From the NCBI GenBank assembly GCA_964600165.1, contig CAZRIP010000043.1, positions 1 to 26,900 on the forward strand: a stretch of DNA of 26,900 nt. The letters run 5' to 3'. A program made the translations under genes and the position numbers. The stretch is from CAZRIP01 sp964600165 (GTDB taxonomy: Bacteria; Elusimicrobiota; Elusimicrobia; UBA1565; UBA9628). Each line of letters begins with the position of its first letter. The stretch's first letter is position 1. The notes beneath the pieces are model-generated. The model searched no databases. It saw only the letters and a program-made list of their open reading frames with translations, and had not been told where the DNA came from. Positions 1 through 8,664 of this stretch are shown in pieces.

Positions 1-84
1 CAGCACGAAGACGTCGCTCGAAAGCATCTTCTCGAAGTAGCCGAGCCAGGGCATGAACTGCGGCTGATGGGCGGCGAGGATCAT
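1..84 (-). CDS. WbqC-family protein, N-terminal fragment
   Basis: Only the first 28 codons are inside the window; the gene runs off the left edge. It starts at ATG 84-82, four bases after the TGA (91-89) of the large fusion gene, so it is probably translated from the same message. The N-terminus reads MILAAHQPQFMPWLGYFEKM, which matches the highly recognisable start of the WbqC-like family (usual form xIxxHQPxxxPWLGYFxK). WbqC-family proteins are common in O-antigen and exopolysaccharide loci, but their reaction is poorly established. The family call rests on this short conserved start only. Confidence 0.8.
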   Translation of the reverse strand, partial: MILAAHQPQFMPWLGYFEKMLSSDVFVL

Positions 85-88
85 CTCA

Positions 89-3000
89 TCACTCGAAGGA
101 AAAGATCGGGTTCGATACCAAGACGTCGTTGGCGCCGCCGCGCACGACGAGCCGGTAATACGTTCTCGGCGCGTCGTCGGCTTGCGGGAAGCTGTACGAG
201 CCCGGGATCGCCACCGTCTCCCGGGCCACGAGCTCGCCGTCTCGCACGATCTCGAGGCTGCCTTCTCCCTTTCCGCCGTCCGCGTACGCGAGCTCGACCT
301 CCAGGTTGGGCTCCCTCGGTCCGGTCAGCGTCTCGCCGCTGCCCGCGGAGCCGCCGCGGCCGGTCAAGCGGAAGCGCTTGAGCGCGAGGGCGCGCTCCGC
401 CACTTGGACGGAGTAAAAGCGGCCCTTGGAGAGCGCGTCGAGAACGTCCGCCGGGCGCCGCGACGCGGCGTCGACCACCATGCGCACGGAATCGATGCGC
501 GTCTCTTCCGGCCGCCGAAAATCGAGCTCTCCGAAAGCCCAGACCGGCCTCGAGCGCGAGCCGTCGACGTAGAGCTTCAGCTCCCGGTCCCACGAGCCGC
601 CGGGAGAGGCCGCGCCCCTCATGCCCTCTTTGAGCGCGCCGAAGCCGGTATAACCGGTCGTGCGCGACAGCGCCTCCGGGTAAGGCTGCGTGCGCGCGTC
701 GACCCGTCCCGCGGACGCGCCTTGCTGCCAATTCGGCGCGTCCGGATGCGCCCAGACGACGAGCGCTCCGCTTTCGCGCGCCGCGTCGATGAGCCGCTGA
801 TAAGGGGACCACGGCGTCTCCCGCGCGTACGCGCTCGCCTGCTCGCGAAACGGCCAGGCGTCGGCGAGAAACACCAAGCCGAGGACGGCCAGATACGCGA
901 ATCGCATCCTGCGCGTGGCGAGCCACCCCGCCGCGCCCAGCGTCAGAGGAAGCAGAGGCCAGAAAAGGAAAGGCGCCAGACGCCCGCCCGCTGCGTTTCC
1001 CGCGACGGGCAGCCGCCGATAGGCGTCCGCGGCCTCCGGGCCGATGACGAGGATGTGCCGGTTCCAATCGTTGATCGTCAGCCGTCGCCAAGGCGCCCCG
1101 GACCAGCGATAGTACGCGGCCGCCTCGACGCCCGGGATGATCGTGAGCCTCGGGAAACGCGCGCGCAGGTCCCTGATCTTCTCGAGATACCGCTCGACGC
1201 CGAAGGAGAGGACGGAACGATCGACGACGCGCTCGCGGATCAGGCCGCGCAGCGGCCAAAGGCCGTAGCGCCAATCGGCGACGAACGTGTCCGTGGGGAT
1301 CAGCACGTCGACGCCCGCGGCTTGCGCGCGAGACGCGAGGCCTTCCAGCGGCTCCGTGCCGACGTGGCTGGCGTCGCTGTGGAGATGCATGGCCACGTTG
1401 AGGGTCACCGCGCCCGCGGGGAAGCGCGCGAGCGCCGCCAGCGCGAGAGCCCACAGCGCGGCTCGATACAGCTTCGAAAGTCGCGCGGTCATGGCCTCCA
1501 CGCTAAACGAGCGCTGCCCCGTCTCGTCGGGCTCGCGCATGCGGCGCGCGGCCGCCGCGCCCAGCCGCGCGCGCAGAGCCTCGTCGTCGACGAGCACGGT
1601 CAGCGCCTCGGCCAGAGCCGCCGGGTCGTCCGGAGGCACCAGCAGGCCCGTGAGCCCGTCTTGGACCACGTCCGGGATCCCGCAAACGCGGCTGGCGGCG
1701 GCCGGCAGGCCCAGGGCCTGGGCCAGCACGAGGGCCTTCCCCATCCCTTCGTTGCGCGAAGGCTGCACGTAGACTTGCATGGCCTTCATGAGCGGCACGG
1801 GATCGGCGCGGTAGCCCTCGAAGACGACGCGCCCCGAGATCCCGAGCGCCGCGGCCCGCGCCTCCAAGCTCGCGCGCTCGGGGCCGTCGCCGACGATCAC
1901 GACGCGAAACGGTCGCCGGGTCTTGGGCGACGCGAGCGCCGCGGCCTCGAGCAGCACGTCGACGCCTTTGACGGGCTCCAAACGCGCCACGCAGCCGACG
2001 ACGACGTCGCCGGGCTCGATCTCCAGCCCCTCCGCCGGCTCGGCCGCGCGCTCTAGGCCCACGCCGCTCGGAACGACGCTCCATTGCGCCGCCAGGCCGA
2101 CGCCTCGAGCGAGGTGGTCGCGCTTTTCCCCCTCGGACAAGGCGATCAGCGAGTCGGCCGCTGAGGCGCTCGCCTTCTCGATCCAAGTAAAGAGCGCGGT
2201 CTTCCAGCGGCCGAAGTAGCCGTAAAAGACGTGGCCGTGCGGAGTGTGGATGACGACGGACGGCCCGGCCTCGAACGCGCGCAGCAGGCGCGCCGCCCAG
2301 CGGCCGAGCAGCCCGGCCTTGGAGGAATGAGTGTGCAGGATGTCGGGCCGCCAACGGCGCAACAGGCTCAAAATCTGAAAGAACGCGCGCGCGTCGCGCC
2401 AGGGCGAGAGCTCGCGGCCCAGCGCGGGAAGCACGACGACCGGCACGCCGTCGGAAGAGGCGGTGGGGAGGCTCGAGGGACCGGAGGCCACGACGGCGTC
2501 CATGCCTTCGCGCTTGGCCGCCGCGCAGGAGAGGAGCACGTTCTCCGCCGAGCCGCCGTAGTCGAGCCGCGTCACCAAATGCAGCAGCCGCGGGCGGGGC
2601 GTGAAAAGCGACTCGAGGCCCGCCGCCATCTTGTCCCAGCCGTAGCGCGCCCGCGCGAGGTCGCGCAGCTCAGCCTGCCCCAACGGCGAGGCCAGACCGC
2701 GCCGGATCGCCTCGGCGAAGGCTTCGGGCGTCGCCTCCTTCGCGACCCAGCCGGGATCGATCGGCCTGAGGACCTCCGGGATGCCGCCGATCGGCGTCCC
2801 GACGCATTTGGTGCCGCAGGCCAACGCCTCGAGCAGCACGAGACCCAGGCCCTCGAGCTTGCTCGTCGGAAGGACGAACAGATCCGCGGCTTGGTAATAG
2901 AGAGGGAGCTCGTCGTCCTCGACGCGCCCGGCCAGCCGCACCACGCCCTCGAGACCGCGCTCACGCAAGTCACGCCGGAGCTCCGCTTCCAGCGGGCCGG

Positions 3001-5629
3001 TGCCCACGATCTCGACGCGCAGGCCGGGATGCTCGGCGCGCAGGCGCTCGACGGCGCCGAACAGGACCTCCCAGCCCATGCGCGGGCGCAGGTTGCGGAC
3101 CGTGACGAGCAAAGGCGCTCCGTCGACGCCTAGCCGCGACCGCGCTTCCTTCTTGTCACCGGGCCGGAACCGCTCGAAGTCGACGCCCGCGGAGAGCGTC
3201 ACGGCGGGAAGGCGGAAGTGCCCGACGAAGTTGGCGTTCATGAAATCGCTGATCGCGGCGACGTCGAACGCGCGCGCGATCACCCGGCGCTCGATCCAGC
3301 GCCGCACCAGCCGCCCCGGCAGATGCCAGAGCCCCGGACGGTCGATCGAGAACTCCTCCGGCCACGACGAGTTGTATCTGTAGATGAACCGGGAGCCCTC
3401 GACCTCGGGGCTCGACTGCACGAGCCACGTGGCGAGCGGGCTTTGGCCGATGACGACGTCAGGGCGGAAGTCGGAAAAAATCTTCGTCAGGTCGGCGCGC
3501 GCCGACGCGGCGAGCAGCGGGAACGCGAGCGGGTTTTTATACGAGCGGCTGGCATCGAGGCGATAGACCTTGAGCCCGTCGATCACCTCCTCGCGGGCCC
3601 TCCCGCCGACGCGATCGAAGCAAAAGAGCCGGACGTCGTGGCCCCTGGCCTTGAGCTGCAAGGACTCCTGCCAGGCGCCGCGGCCGAGGCCTCCGCCGCC
3701 GGAATCGGGGAAGATCTCGTCCGAGACCATCAGGACCTTGACCGGCCGCCGGGCGCGCGGCGGCGGAGAGTCGCCGCGGAAATCCGGGACGTAGCGCTCC
3801 AGCCAGCGCTCGAGCAGCACCCAAGACCACAGCACGTCCGTCCGGTTGCGCCAGCCGGAGACGTGCTCTTGCAGGACATGCTCCATCCCGGCGCCGCGCA
3901 ACAGGCCGCGGCGCTTGAGGCCCGCGATCCCCCACTGCGCGACGGGCTTGAGCTCGCCGCGAAACCAAGGTCCCAGCGGGATCATGAAGCCCTGCTTGGG
4001 CTGGGCGACGATCTCGAGCGGGACCTTGTCCTTGAGGAGGTCCTTGAGCAGCGGCTTGAGGGTCACGCCGCGGACCTGGAACTCCGGCGGCAAGCCGAGC
4101 GCGAACTCGACGAGCCTCAGGTCGCACAACGGGACGCGCAGCTCCAGGCCCACTTTCATGCTCATGCGGTCGGCGTGGGCGAGGAGATCGTCCGGCAAAT
4201 AGGTCCGCAGGTCGACGGCCTGCACGCGCTTAAGGAAGTCGCCGTGGAAATGCTCGAAGGCGGCGCTGACTTGGGAATGCTGGGGCAGGGCGGCGCGCAG
4301 CGCCGGGGTCAGAAGGCTGCGCCGGTCGGTGTCGTCGAGGTGGTCGAGCCAGCCCGAGTAGACGTTCTCCGAGAGCCTCGCGTCGCTGGAAAGGAAGCGC
4401 CGGGCCCAGCCTGGAACGTTGCGGCCGGAGAATCGGCCGGGGATGATCCTTGCTCCCACGCCGATCAGCTCGCGCGCCGCCCGCGGCACGGCCTGGTAAG
4501 CAGGAAGGAGCTTGGCTCCGAGATACCGGGGGTAGCCGCCGAAGACCTCGTCGCCGCCGATGCCGGTCAGCGCCACGGTCACGCGCTGGCGCGCGAGCTG
4601 GCTGAGCCAATACGTCGGCAGCGAGGATGAGTCGGCGAGCGGCTCGTCGAACGCGTCGATCAGCGTGTCGAGGATCTCCTCGACGCTGGGTTCGATGCAG
4701 AGCTCGGTGAGCCTGAGGCCGAAGTGGCGCGCCACCACGCGCGCCTTGTCGACCTCGTTGTAGTCTTCTCCGCCCGATGAAAAATAGGCGCAGAACGCCT
4801 CGGGGGCTCGCCCCAGGCGCGAAAGCTGGTAGGCGAGCGTCGTGGAATCGATGCCTCCGCTGAGGAACAGCCCGACCAGGACCTCGGCGACGAGCTGGTC
4901 CGAGACGACGCGCTGAAGAAGCCCGTCGAGCTTGGACAGGGCCTCACTCCGGGACATGTCCCCGCCGCCGATGCGCGGCTCCCAGAAGGTCCGCGAGGAG
5001 ACCTTTCCGTCCTTCCAGGTCAACGCCTCCCCCGGACCGAGCTTGCGGATGCCGCGGTAGATCGTGCGCGGCGCCGCGATGTAGAGGAACTCGAAGTATT
5101 CGCAAAGGCTCTCTAGATCGACCTCGCGCGAGACCTCCGGCGCCGCCAGCAGGGCCTTTATTTCAGAGCCGAAGTAGAGCTTGCGGCCGAGCACGGCGTA
5201 ATAAAGCGGCTTGACGCCCATCGGATCGCGCGCGAGCAGAAGCGTCTTGCGGCGCGCGTCCCAAAGCGCGATGGCGAACATCCCGCTGAGGCGCTCGAGC
5301 GCCTTCTCGCCGTGCTCCTCATAAAGATGGGCGATGACCTCCGTGTCGGTGCGCGTCTTGAAGCGGTGCCCCTTCCCTTCCAACTCGCGGCGCAGCTCCT
5401 GGAAGTTGTAGATCTCGCCGTTGAAGACGACGACGACGCCGCCGTCCTCGCTGGTCACGGGCTGGGGTCCGGCCTCGAGGTCGATGATCGCGAGCCGCTG
5501 GGAGCCGAGAGAGGCCTCGTCGCCCTCGAAAAATCCCACGCCGTCCGGTCCGCGATGGCGCAGCGAGCGCGTCATCGCCTCCAAAAGCGGCCTTCGGCGC
5601 GGCCCCGCGAAGCCGGCGATCCCGCACAC
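89..5629 (-). CDS. Four-module fusion: AsnB-like amidotransferase + GT4 + GT4 + membrane-anchored PHP hydrolase
   Basis: One uninterrupted 1846-codon frame. It starts at GTG 5629, which places Cys2 as the class-II glutaminase nucleophile (MCGIAG). Residues 1-620 form a full-length asparagine-synthase-like protein: RHRGPDG, FNGEIYN, and the ATP pyrophosphatase loop SGGIDS at 257-262. Such enzymes in surface-glycan loci usually amidate sugar carboxylates. Residues ~630-1010 are a GT4 glycosyltransferase (acceptor-side start VKVLMVSDE, donor motif EGLGLVLLEALACG). Residues ~1014-1389 are a second GT4 (LDYGGSAEN, NEGMGKALVLAQALG). A hydrophobic signal-like stretch (1390-1401) follows, then a PHP metallohydrolase-like domain (HLH at 1415-1417, GVEA, WAHPDA) interrupted by a two-helix hairpin (1553-1593) and closed by a beta-rich tail ending near SNPIFSF. 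The gene lies 15 nt after the histidine-kinase-like gene. Stop codons TGA, TAA and TAG are all used normally by neighbouring genes, so stop recoding is unlikely. Confidence 0.88.
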   Translation of the reverse strand: MCGIAGFAGPRRRPLLEAMTRSLRHRGPDGVGFFEGDEASLGSQRLAIIDLEAGPQPVTSEDGGVVVVFNGEIYNFQELRRELEGKGHRFKTRTDTEVIAHLYEEHGEKALERLSGMFAIALWDARRKTLLLARDPMGVKPLYYAVLGRKLYFGSEIKALLAAPEVSREVDLESLCEYFEFLYIAAPRTIYRGIRKLGPGEALTWKDGKVSSRTFWEPRIGGGDMSRSEALSKLDGLLQRVVSDQLVAEVLVGLFLSGGIDSTTLAYQLSRLGRAPEAFCAYFSSGGEDYNEVDKARVVARHFGLRLTELCIEPSVEEILDTLIDAFDEPLADSSSLPTYWLSQLARQRVTVALTGIGGDEVFGGYPRYLGAKLLPAYQAVPRAARELIGVGARIIPGRFSGRNVPGWARRFLSSDARLSENVYSGWLDHLDDTDRRSLLTPALRAALPQHSQVSAAFEHFHGDFLKRVQAVDLRTYLPDDLLAHADRMSMKVGLELRVPLCDLRLVEFALGLPPEFQVRGVTLKPLLKDLLKDKVPLEIVAQPKQGFMIPLGPWFRGELKPVAQWGIAGLKRRGLLRGAGMEHVLQEHVSGWRNRTDVLWSWVLLERWLERYVPDFRGDSPPPRARRPVKVLMVSDEIFPDSGGGGLGRGAWQESLQLKARGHDVRLFCFDRVGGRAREEVIDGLKVYRLDASRSYKNPLAFPLLAASARADLTKIFSDFRPDVVIGQSPLATWLVQSSPEVEGSRFIYRYNSSWPEEFSIDRPGLWHLPGRLVRRWIERRVIARAFDVAAISDFMNANFVGHFRLPAVTLSAGVDFERFRPGDKKEARSRLGVDGAPLLVTVRNLRPRMGWEVLFGAVERLRAEHPGLRVEIVGTGPLEAELRRDLRERGLEGVVRLAGRVEDDELPLYYQAADLFVLPTSKLEGLGLVLLEALACGTKCVGTPIGGIPEVLRPIDPGWVAKEATPEAFAEAIRRGLASPLGQAELRDLARARYGWDKMAAGLESLFTPRPRLLHLVTRLDYGGSAENVLLSCAAAKREGMDAVVASGPSSLPTASSDGVPVVVLPALGRELSPWRDARAFFQILSLLRRWRPDILHTHSSKAGLLGRWAARLLRAFEAGPSVVIHTPHGHVFYGYFGRWKTALFTWIEKASASAADSLIALSEGEKRDHLARGVGLAAQWSVVPSGVGLERAAEPAEGLEIEPGDVVVGCVARLEPVKGVDVLLEAAALASPKTRRPFRVVIVGDGPERASLEARAAALGISGRVVFEGYRADPVPLMKAMQVYVQPSRNEGMGKALVLAQALGLPAAASRVCGIPDVVQDGLTGLLVPPDDPAALAEALTVLVDDEALRARLGAAAARRMREPDETGQRSFSVEAMTARLSKLYRAALWALALAALARFPAGAVTLNVAMHLHSDASHVGTEPLEGLASRAQAAGVDVLIPTDTFVADWRYGLWPLRGLIRERVVDRSVLSFGVERYLEKIRDLRARFPRLTIIPGVEAAAYYRWSGAPWRRLTINDWNRHILVIGPEAADAYRRLPVAGNAAGGRLAPFLFWPLLPLTLGAAGWLATRRMRFAYLAVLGLVFLADAWPFREQASAYARETPWSPYQRLIDAARESGALVVWAHPDAPNWQQGASAGRVDARTQPYPEALSRTTGYTGFGALKEGMRGAASPGGSWDRELKLYVDGSRSRPVWAFGELDFRRPEETRIDSVRMVVDAASRRPADVLDALSKGRFYSVQVAERALALKRFRLTGRGGSAGSGETLTGPREPNLEVELAYADGGKGEGSLEIVRDGELVARETVAIPGSYSFPQADDAPRTYYRLVVRGGANDVLVSNPIFSFE
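1490..1499 (-). promoter_or_regulatory. Possible internal ribosome-binding site and start for the PHP module
   Basis: GGAGG at 1499-1495 lies two bases upstream of an in-frame ATG (1492-1490, codon 1380 of the fusion). Initiation here would give a 467-residue protein whose first 28 residues look like a signal peptide: positive start (R, K, R), hydrophobic core ALWALALAALA, then an AGA-type cleavage site. The two-base spacing is shorter than usual, and the same codons also encode the C-terminal helix typical of a GT4 enzyme (SVEAM..RLSKLYR), so this may be coincidental. Confidence 0.35.
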
Positions 5630-5644
5630 GGCCTTAGCTCTTCC

Positions 5645-6640
5645 TCAAGCCAGCAGCTCCGAGGACTCCGTCAGCTGGAACGACGCCGTCGAGCCGCTGA
5701 GCGACAGCTCGGAGTTGTGGAGCCGCAAGAGGTCCTTGATGAGCGCGAGGTCCGCGCCCGACAAGCCGCCGTCGCCGCCGCCGCCGCCTTCGACTTTGAT
5801 CGCGACGTGGCCCTCTTGACCTCGTGAGAATTCCACCGTGATCTCGACGCGTCCGCCCGGGCCGGAGCCGCGGATCGCGCGGCTGACAAGAGAGCTCAAG
5901 ATCAGCGACAGGGCGGCGCGATCGGCCCAGACGCGCTTAGGGGGCGACGGCACGTCGACGACGATGGTCAGCGGTCCGTTGACGGTCAGGGGCTGGAACA
6001 TCTCGACGACTTCCCCGATGACGCTCCCGAGGCTGACTTTCTCGAGCCTTTCGGAAAGGCGGGCCGACTGCATCCGCGTTTCGTCGACGAACCGGCGCGA
6101 GGCCGACTTCATCTTGGCCAGGACCTGGCGCACGTCGCTCCAATTTCCCTCTCCGGCCGGGCGGCCGCGCATGAGGTCGACGGCCGTCTCGAGCACGATG
6201 ACGGCGCCGGCGATCTCCCGGGCCATGAGCATCGTCATCGACGACTTGATGCGCGCCGCGGCCTCCTGCGCCTCGCGGTGGACCTCCGCCTGGCGGTCGC
6301 TGATCTTGCGCATCTCCGAGAACATCCAGACGAGCGCGCCCAAAGAGAGAGAGCGCTCGACGGTGCTGAGGGTCAAGCGAAAGGTCGTCCAATAAAGCGG
6401 GGCGTCGGTGTAATGAATCCACCCTGCTCCGAAGATGCTCGCCAAGGTGAAAAGCATCCCAAGCCCGAAGCCGCCGTACCACGCGGCGAACAGGACGGGG
6501 ATGAAGTGGAACGGTATGAGCTCGATCTCCGGCCCGGCGGCGTAGTCGACATACAGAAGAAAGGCCAGGCTCGTCGTCGAAAACGAGATGATCAGCGCCG
6601 GTTTGGCTCTCTTGAGCCGCGCGTTCAGTTGGGCGAGCAT
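5645..6640 (-). CDS. Membrane histidine-kinase-like protein with degenerate catalytic motifs
   Basis: A 331-residue protein. I chose ATG 6640 over the upstream ATG 6652 because GGGAG sits five bases before 6640, while 6652 has no ribosome-binding site. The N-terminal ~105 residues hold about four membrane segments (IPFHFIPVLFAAWYGGFG resembles the membrane sensor part of some kinases), followed by a helical dimerisation-like stretch and an ATPase-like C-terminus. Key residues are missing: where HELRxP is expected there is REIAGAV, so no phosphoacceptor His; the N-box NLLxNA is SLVSRA; the G-boxes are replaced by a glycine run. It is most likely a non-catalytic regulatory or scaffolding relative. 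It sits between a GT4 and the amidotransferase fusion, 15 nt before the latter, suggesting a role in this pathway. No response regulator is nearby. Confidence 0.65.
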   Translation of the reverse strand: MLAQLNARLKRAKPALIISFSTTSLAFLLYVDYAAGPEIELIPFHFIPVLFAAWYGGFGLGMLFTLASIFGAGWIHYTDAPLYWTTFRLTLSTVERSLSLGALVWMFSEMRKISDRQAEVHREAQEAAARIKSSMTMLMAREIAGAVIVLETAVDLMRGRPAGEGNWSDVRQVLAKMKSASRRFVDETRMQSARLSERLEKVSLGSVIGEVVEMFQPLTVNGPLTIVVDVPSPPKRVWADRAALSLILSSLVSRAIRGSGPGGRVEITVEFSRGQEGHVAIKVEGGGGGDGGLSGADLALIKDLLRLHNSELSLSGSTASFQLTESSELLA

Positions 6641-6686
6641 GGGGTCTCCCATTGAGAATACAGCTTCTCGAAAGGCCGCGCCATCG

Positions 6687-7754
6687 TCATCTCACTCCCC
6701 GAAGAAAGGCGAAGAGCCGCTCGCCGATCGCTGCGGGAGCGTACCGCCCCGCGCGCTCCAAGCCTCGGCGGCGCAGGCTTTCCAACGCGGGCTCGTCCTC
6801 CAGAAGCGCCGACATCGCCGCGCGCAGCGCGTCGGGGCGAGGCTCGACGAGCTTCCCCGCGTCCCCGACCACCTCCGGAAGAGAGGCGCGGTTCGAGACC
6901 AGGACCGCGGCGCCGCAGGCCATCGCCTCCAAAGCCGGCATGCCGAAGCCCTCGAAGAGCGACGGCACGACGCAGAGGGCGCAGCCCGCGTAAAGCGCCT
7001 GCAGCTGCGCGTCCGTCGCGCGCGCGATCCAGCGCGCCTCCGGGAAGCGCGCCGCCAGGCGGCGCCGGTCCTCGTCGTCGGGCCCGGCGAGCACGAGCGG
7101 GTGCGCCGAACGGACGGCCCCTGGGAGGCCGCGATGCGCCTCCGCCAGCGCGCCGACGTTCTTGCTGGCCTTGAAGCCTCCCACGTACAAGACGAAGCCG
7201 GCTCGCAAGCCGAGCCCGGAGAGGACGGCGTCCCGGCGCGCGGGCTCGACGGGACCGAAGCCCTCCGGCACGGCGTTCGGGATGACCGTGATTCTTTCAG
7301 CGGGGATCCCGAGATGCCCGGCGATCTCTCCCTTCGAGTGCGCGGAGACGGTGAGGACGCCCGCGGCGCGCGAGGCGAGCCGCGCGGCCAGCGCCCGCTC
7401 GAGAGAGCGCGCGACGAGCCCTCCGACCTGCATGAACATCACGTCGTGGATCGTCACGACGTAGGGGCAAGGGCAACGCAAGGGGGCCTTATAGTAAGGC
7501 GAGAAGAAGAGCTCGACGCCGTCGCGCGCGAGCAGGCGCGGCAGCTCGACCTGGTCCGCGAAAGGCCACGGCGCCCGCAGGCGCCGCGCCGCGGCCCAGT
7601 CGAGACCCGCAAAGTCCGTCCGCGCGTCGCCGTAGAGCGTGAACGCGTGCTCCGTCTTCCTCGCGCGCGCGGCCGCGAGGAGCGTCCTGACGTAGCGGCC
7701 GATCCCCGTCGACGTTCCCCTCGCCAGCTCGCGCGCGTCGATTCCGATCTTCAC
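6687..7754 (-). CDS. GT4-family glycosyltransferase
   Basis: A 355-residue GT-B glycosyltransferase that would transfer a nucleotide-activated sugar onto a growing lipid-linked glycan at the cytosolic membrane face. The start is GTG 7754, which overlaps the stop of the upstream FkbM gene as GTGA; the frame is open much farther upstream, but that part only shadows the FkbM gene. The protein begins MKIGIDARELARGTSTGIGRY, with the N-terminal glycine-rich loop of WbpZ-like enzymes. The donor-site motif EGFGMPALE spans 268-276 and carries both glutamates of the EX7E pattern. Length is normal for the family. The donor and acceptor sugars cannot be read from sequence. Confidence 0.9.
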   Translation of the reverse strand: MKIGIDARELARGTSTGIGRYVRTLLAAARARKTEHAFTLYGDARTDFAGLDWAAARRLRAPWPFADQVELPRLLARDGVELFFSPYYKAPLRCPCPYVVTIHDVMFMQVGGLVARSLERALAARLASRAAGVLTVSAHSKGEIAGHLGIPAERITVIPNAVPEGFGPVEPARRDAVLSGLGLRAGFVLYVGGFKASKNVGALAEAHRGLPGAVRSAHPLVLAGPDDEDRRRLAARFPEARWIARATDAQLQALYAGCALCVVPSLFEGFGMPALEAMACGAAVLVSNRASLPEVVGDAGKLVEPRPDALRAAMSALLEDEPALESLRRRGLERAGRYAPAAIGERLFAFLRGVR

Positions 7755-8656
7755 GGCGCTCCCGCGAAGCGCTCCGGACGCTTGGTGAAGAACCAATCGT
7801 GGTGGCGCTCCTCCGGGACGAGGTTCGCGCGCGGCTCGAGCGCGCCGTCCGCGATCTTGAAGAACGAATAGCCGTGAGACTTGAGCAGAGGCTCGATGAA
7901 GGCGGCCTTCGCGGCGCCGGGCAGGAGCTCGCAGACGATGTCCGGCGCGAAAACGCGCAGGAACGCCTCGCCGTGGCGAAAGACCTCGTCTTCCGTGCCC
8001 TCGACGTCGATCTTGACGGCCGTCCTCGCGGGCGCGCCGAGCGCCGGCAACAGCGAATCGAGGCTGCGAAAGGCGATCTTGCGCCCGCCCGGGCTGTCCC
8101 AGTCGCTCGAGAAGCTCAGCGGCAGCGAGCCCGCGTCGAGCGTCTCCGGCAGCCGCACGACGGCCCCCTCCGCTCCGAGGCCGAAGTGATGGCAGACGAC
8201 ACGGTCCAGGACGTCGTTGCGCGCGCAGTTCCTGTAGAGGGCGACGAAGACCTCGGGCACGATCTCGAAGGCGTGGACCCGAAGGGACGGATTCGACGCG
8301 GCGGCGGCGAGCGAGAAAAGACCGGTGTTGGCGCCGATGTCTAGCGCCAGCTCCGCTTCCCGGGCTAGGCGGCAAAAGAGTTCCAGCGCGAAGCGCTCCG
8401 ACGCGACGAGCCTCCGGCCCCGTCCCCAGTAGAGCTCGCGCGCGATCGAGCAGCGCATCGGGTCGAGGAGCACGAAGCGGGCGTCCCCGCTCGCGCCCGC
8501 GATCTCGGGAAGATTGACCGGGAAGCTCGAGAAGCGCGGGCCCCGGGGCAGGACGGCGCGCGCCGCCGCGTTGAGCGGCTTGAACCCGAGAAAAGCCTTC
8601 GCCCGTCTGCGGAAACCGAACCAGTTTTCGCGGCGGTAGACGTCGACGCGGCTCAT
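7751..8656 (-). CDS. FkbM-family SAM-dependent methyltransferase
   Basis: A 301-residue protein with the SAM-binding loop DIGANTG at 106-112 and the FkbM signature KIDVEG at 215-220, followed by a C-terminal part of usual length. FkbM enzymes O-methylate sugars or polyketide-type substrates, and in glycan loci they usually modify a sugar residue. It is the first gene of the left minus-strand operon and overlaps the following GT4 by four bases. The ATG at 8656 is eight bases after a -10 box, so the mRNA would have almost no leader. The methyl acceptor is unknown. Confidence 0.85.
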   Translation of the reverse strand: MSRVDVYRRENWFGFRRRAKAFLGFKPLNAAARAVLPRGPRFSSFPVNLPEIAGASGDARFVLLDPMRCSIARELYWGRGRRLVASERFALELFCRLAREAELALDIGANTGLFSLAAAASNPSLRVHAFEIVPEVFVALYRNCARNDVLDRVVCHHFGLGAEGAVVRLPETLDAGSLPLSFSSDWDSPGGRKIAFRSLDSLLPALGAPARTAVKIDVEGTEDEVFRHGEAFLRVFAPDIVCELLPGAAKAAFIEPLLKSHGYSFFKIADGALEPRANLVPEERHHDWFFTKRPERFAGAP

Positions 8657-8664
8657 AACGCTGA

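Noticed and set aside
182..2056. Long plus-strand open frames opposite the fusion gene (also 3218-4630)
   Set aside because: They are Arg/Pro/Ala-rich with no recognisable motif and lie antisense to convincing domains; high GC content keeps the antisense frames open.
89..5629. Stop-codon recoding as an explanation for the stop-free fusion
   Set aside because: TAA, TAG and TGA all end neighbouring genes at the expected protein ends, and no unusual in-frame codon marks the module junctions.
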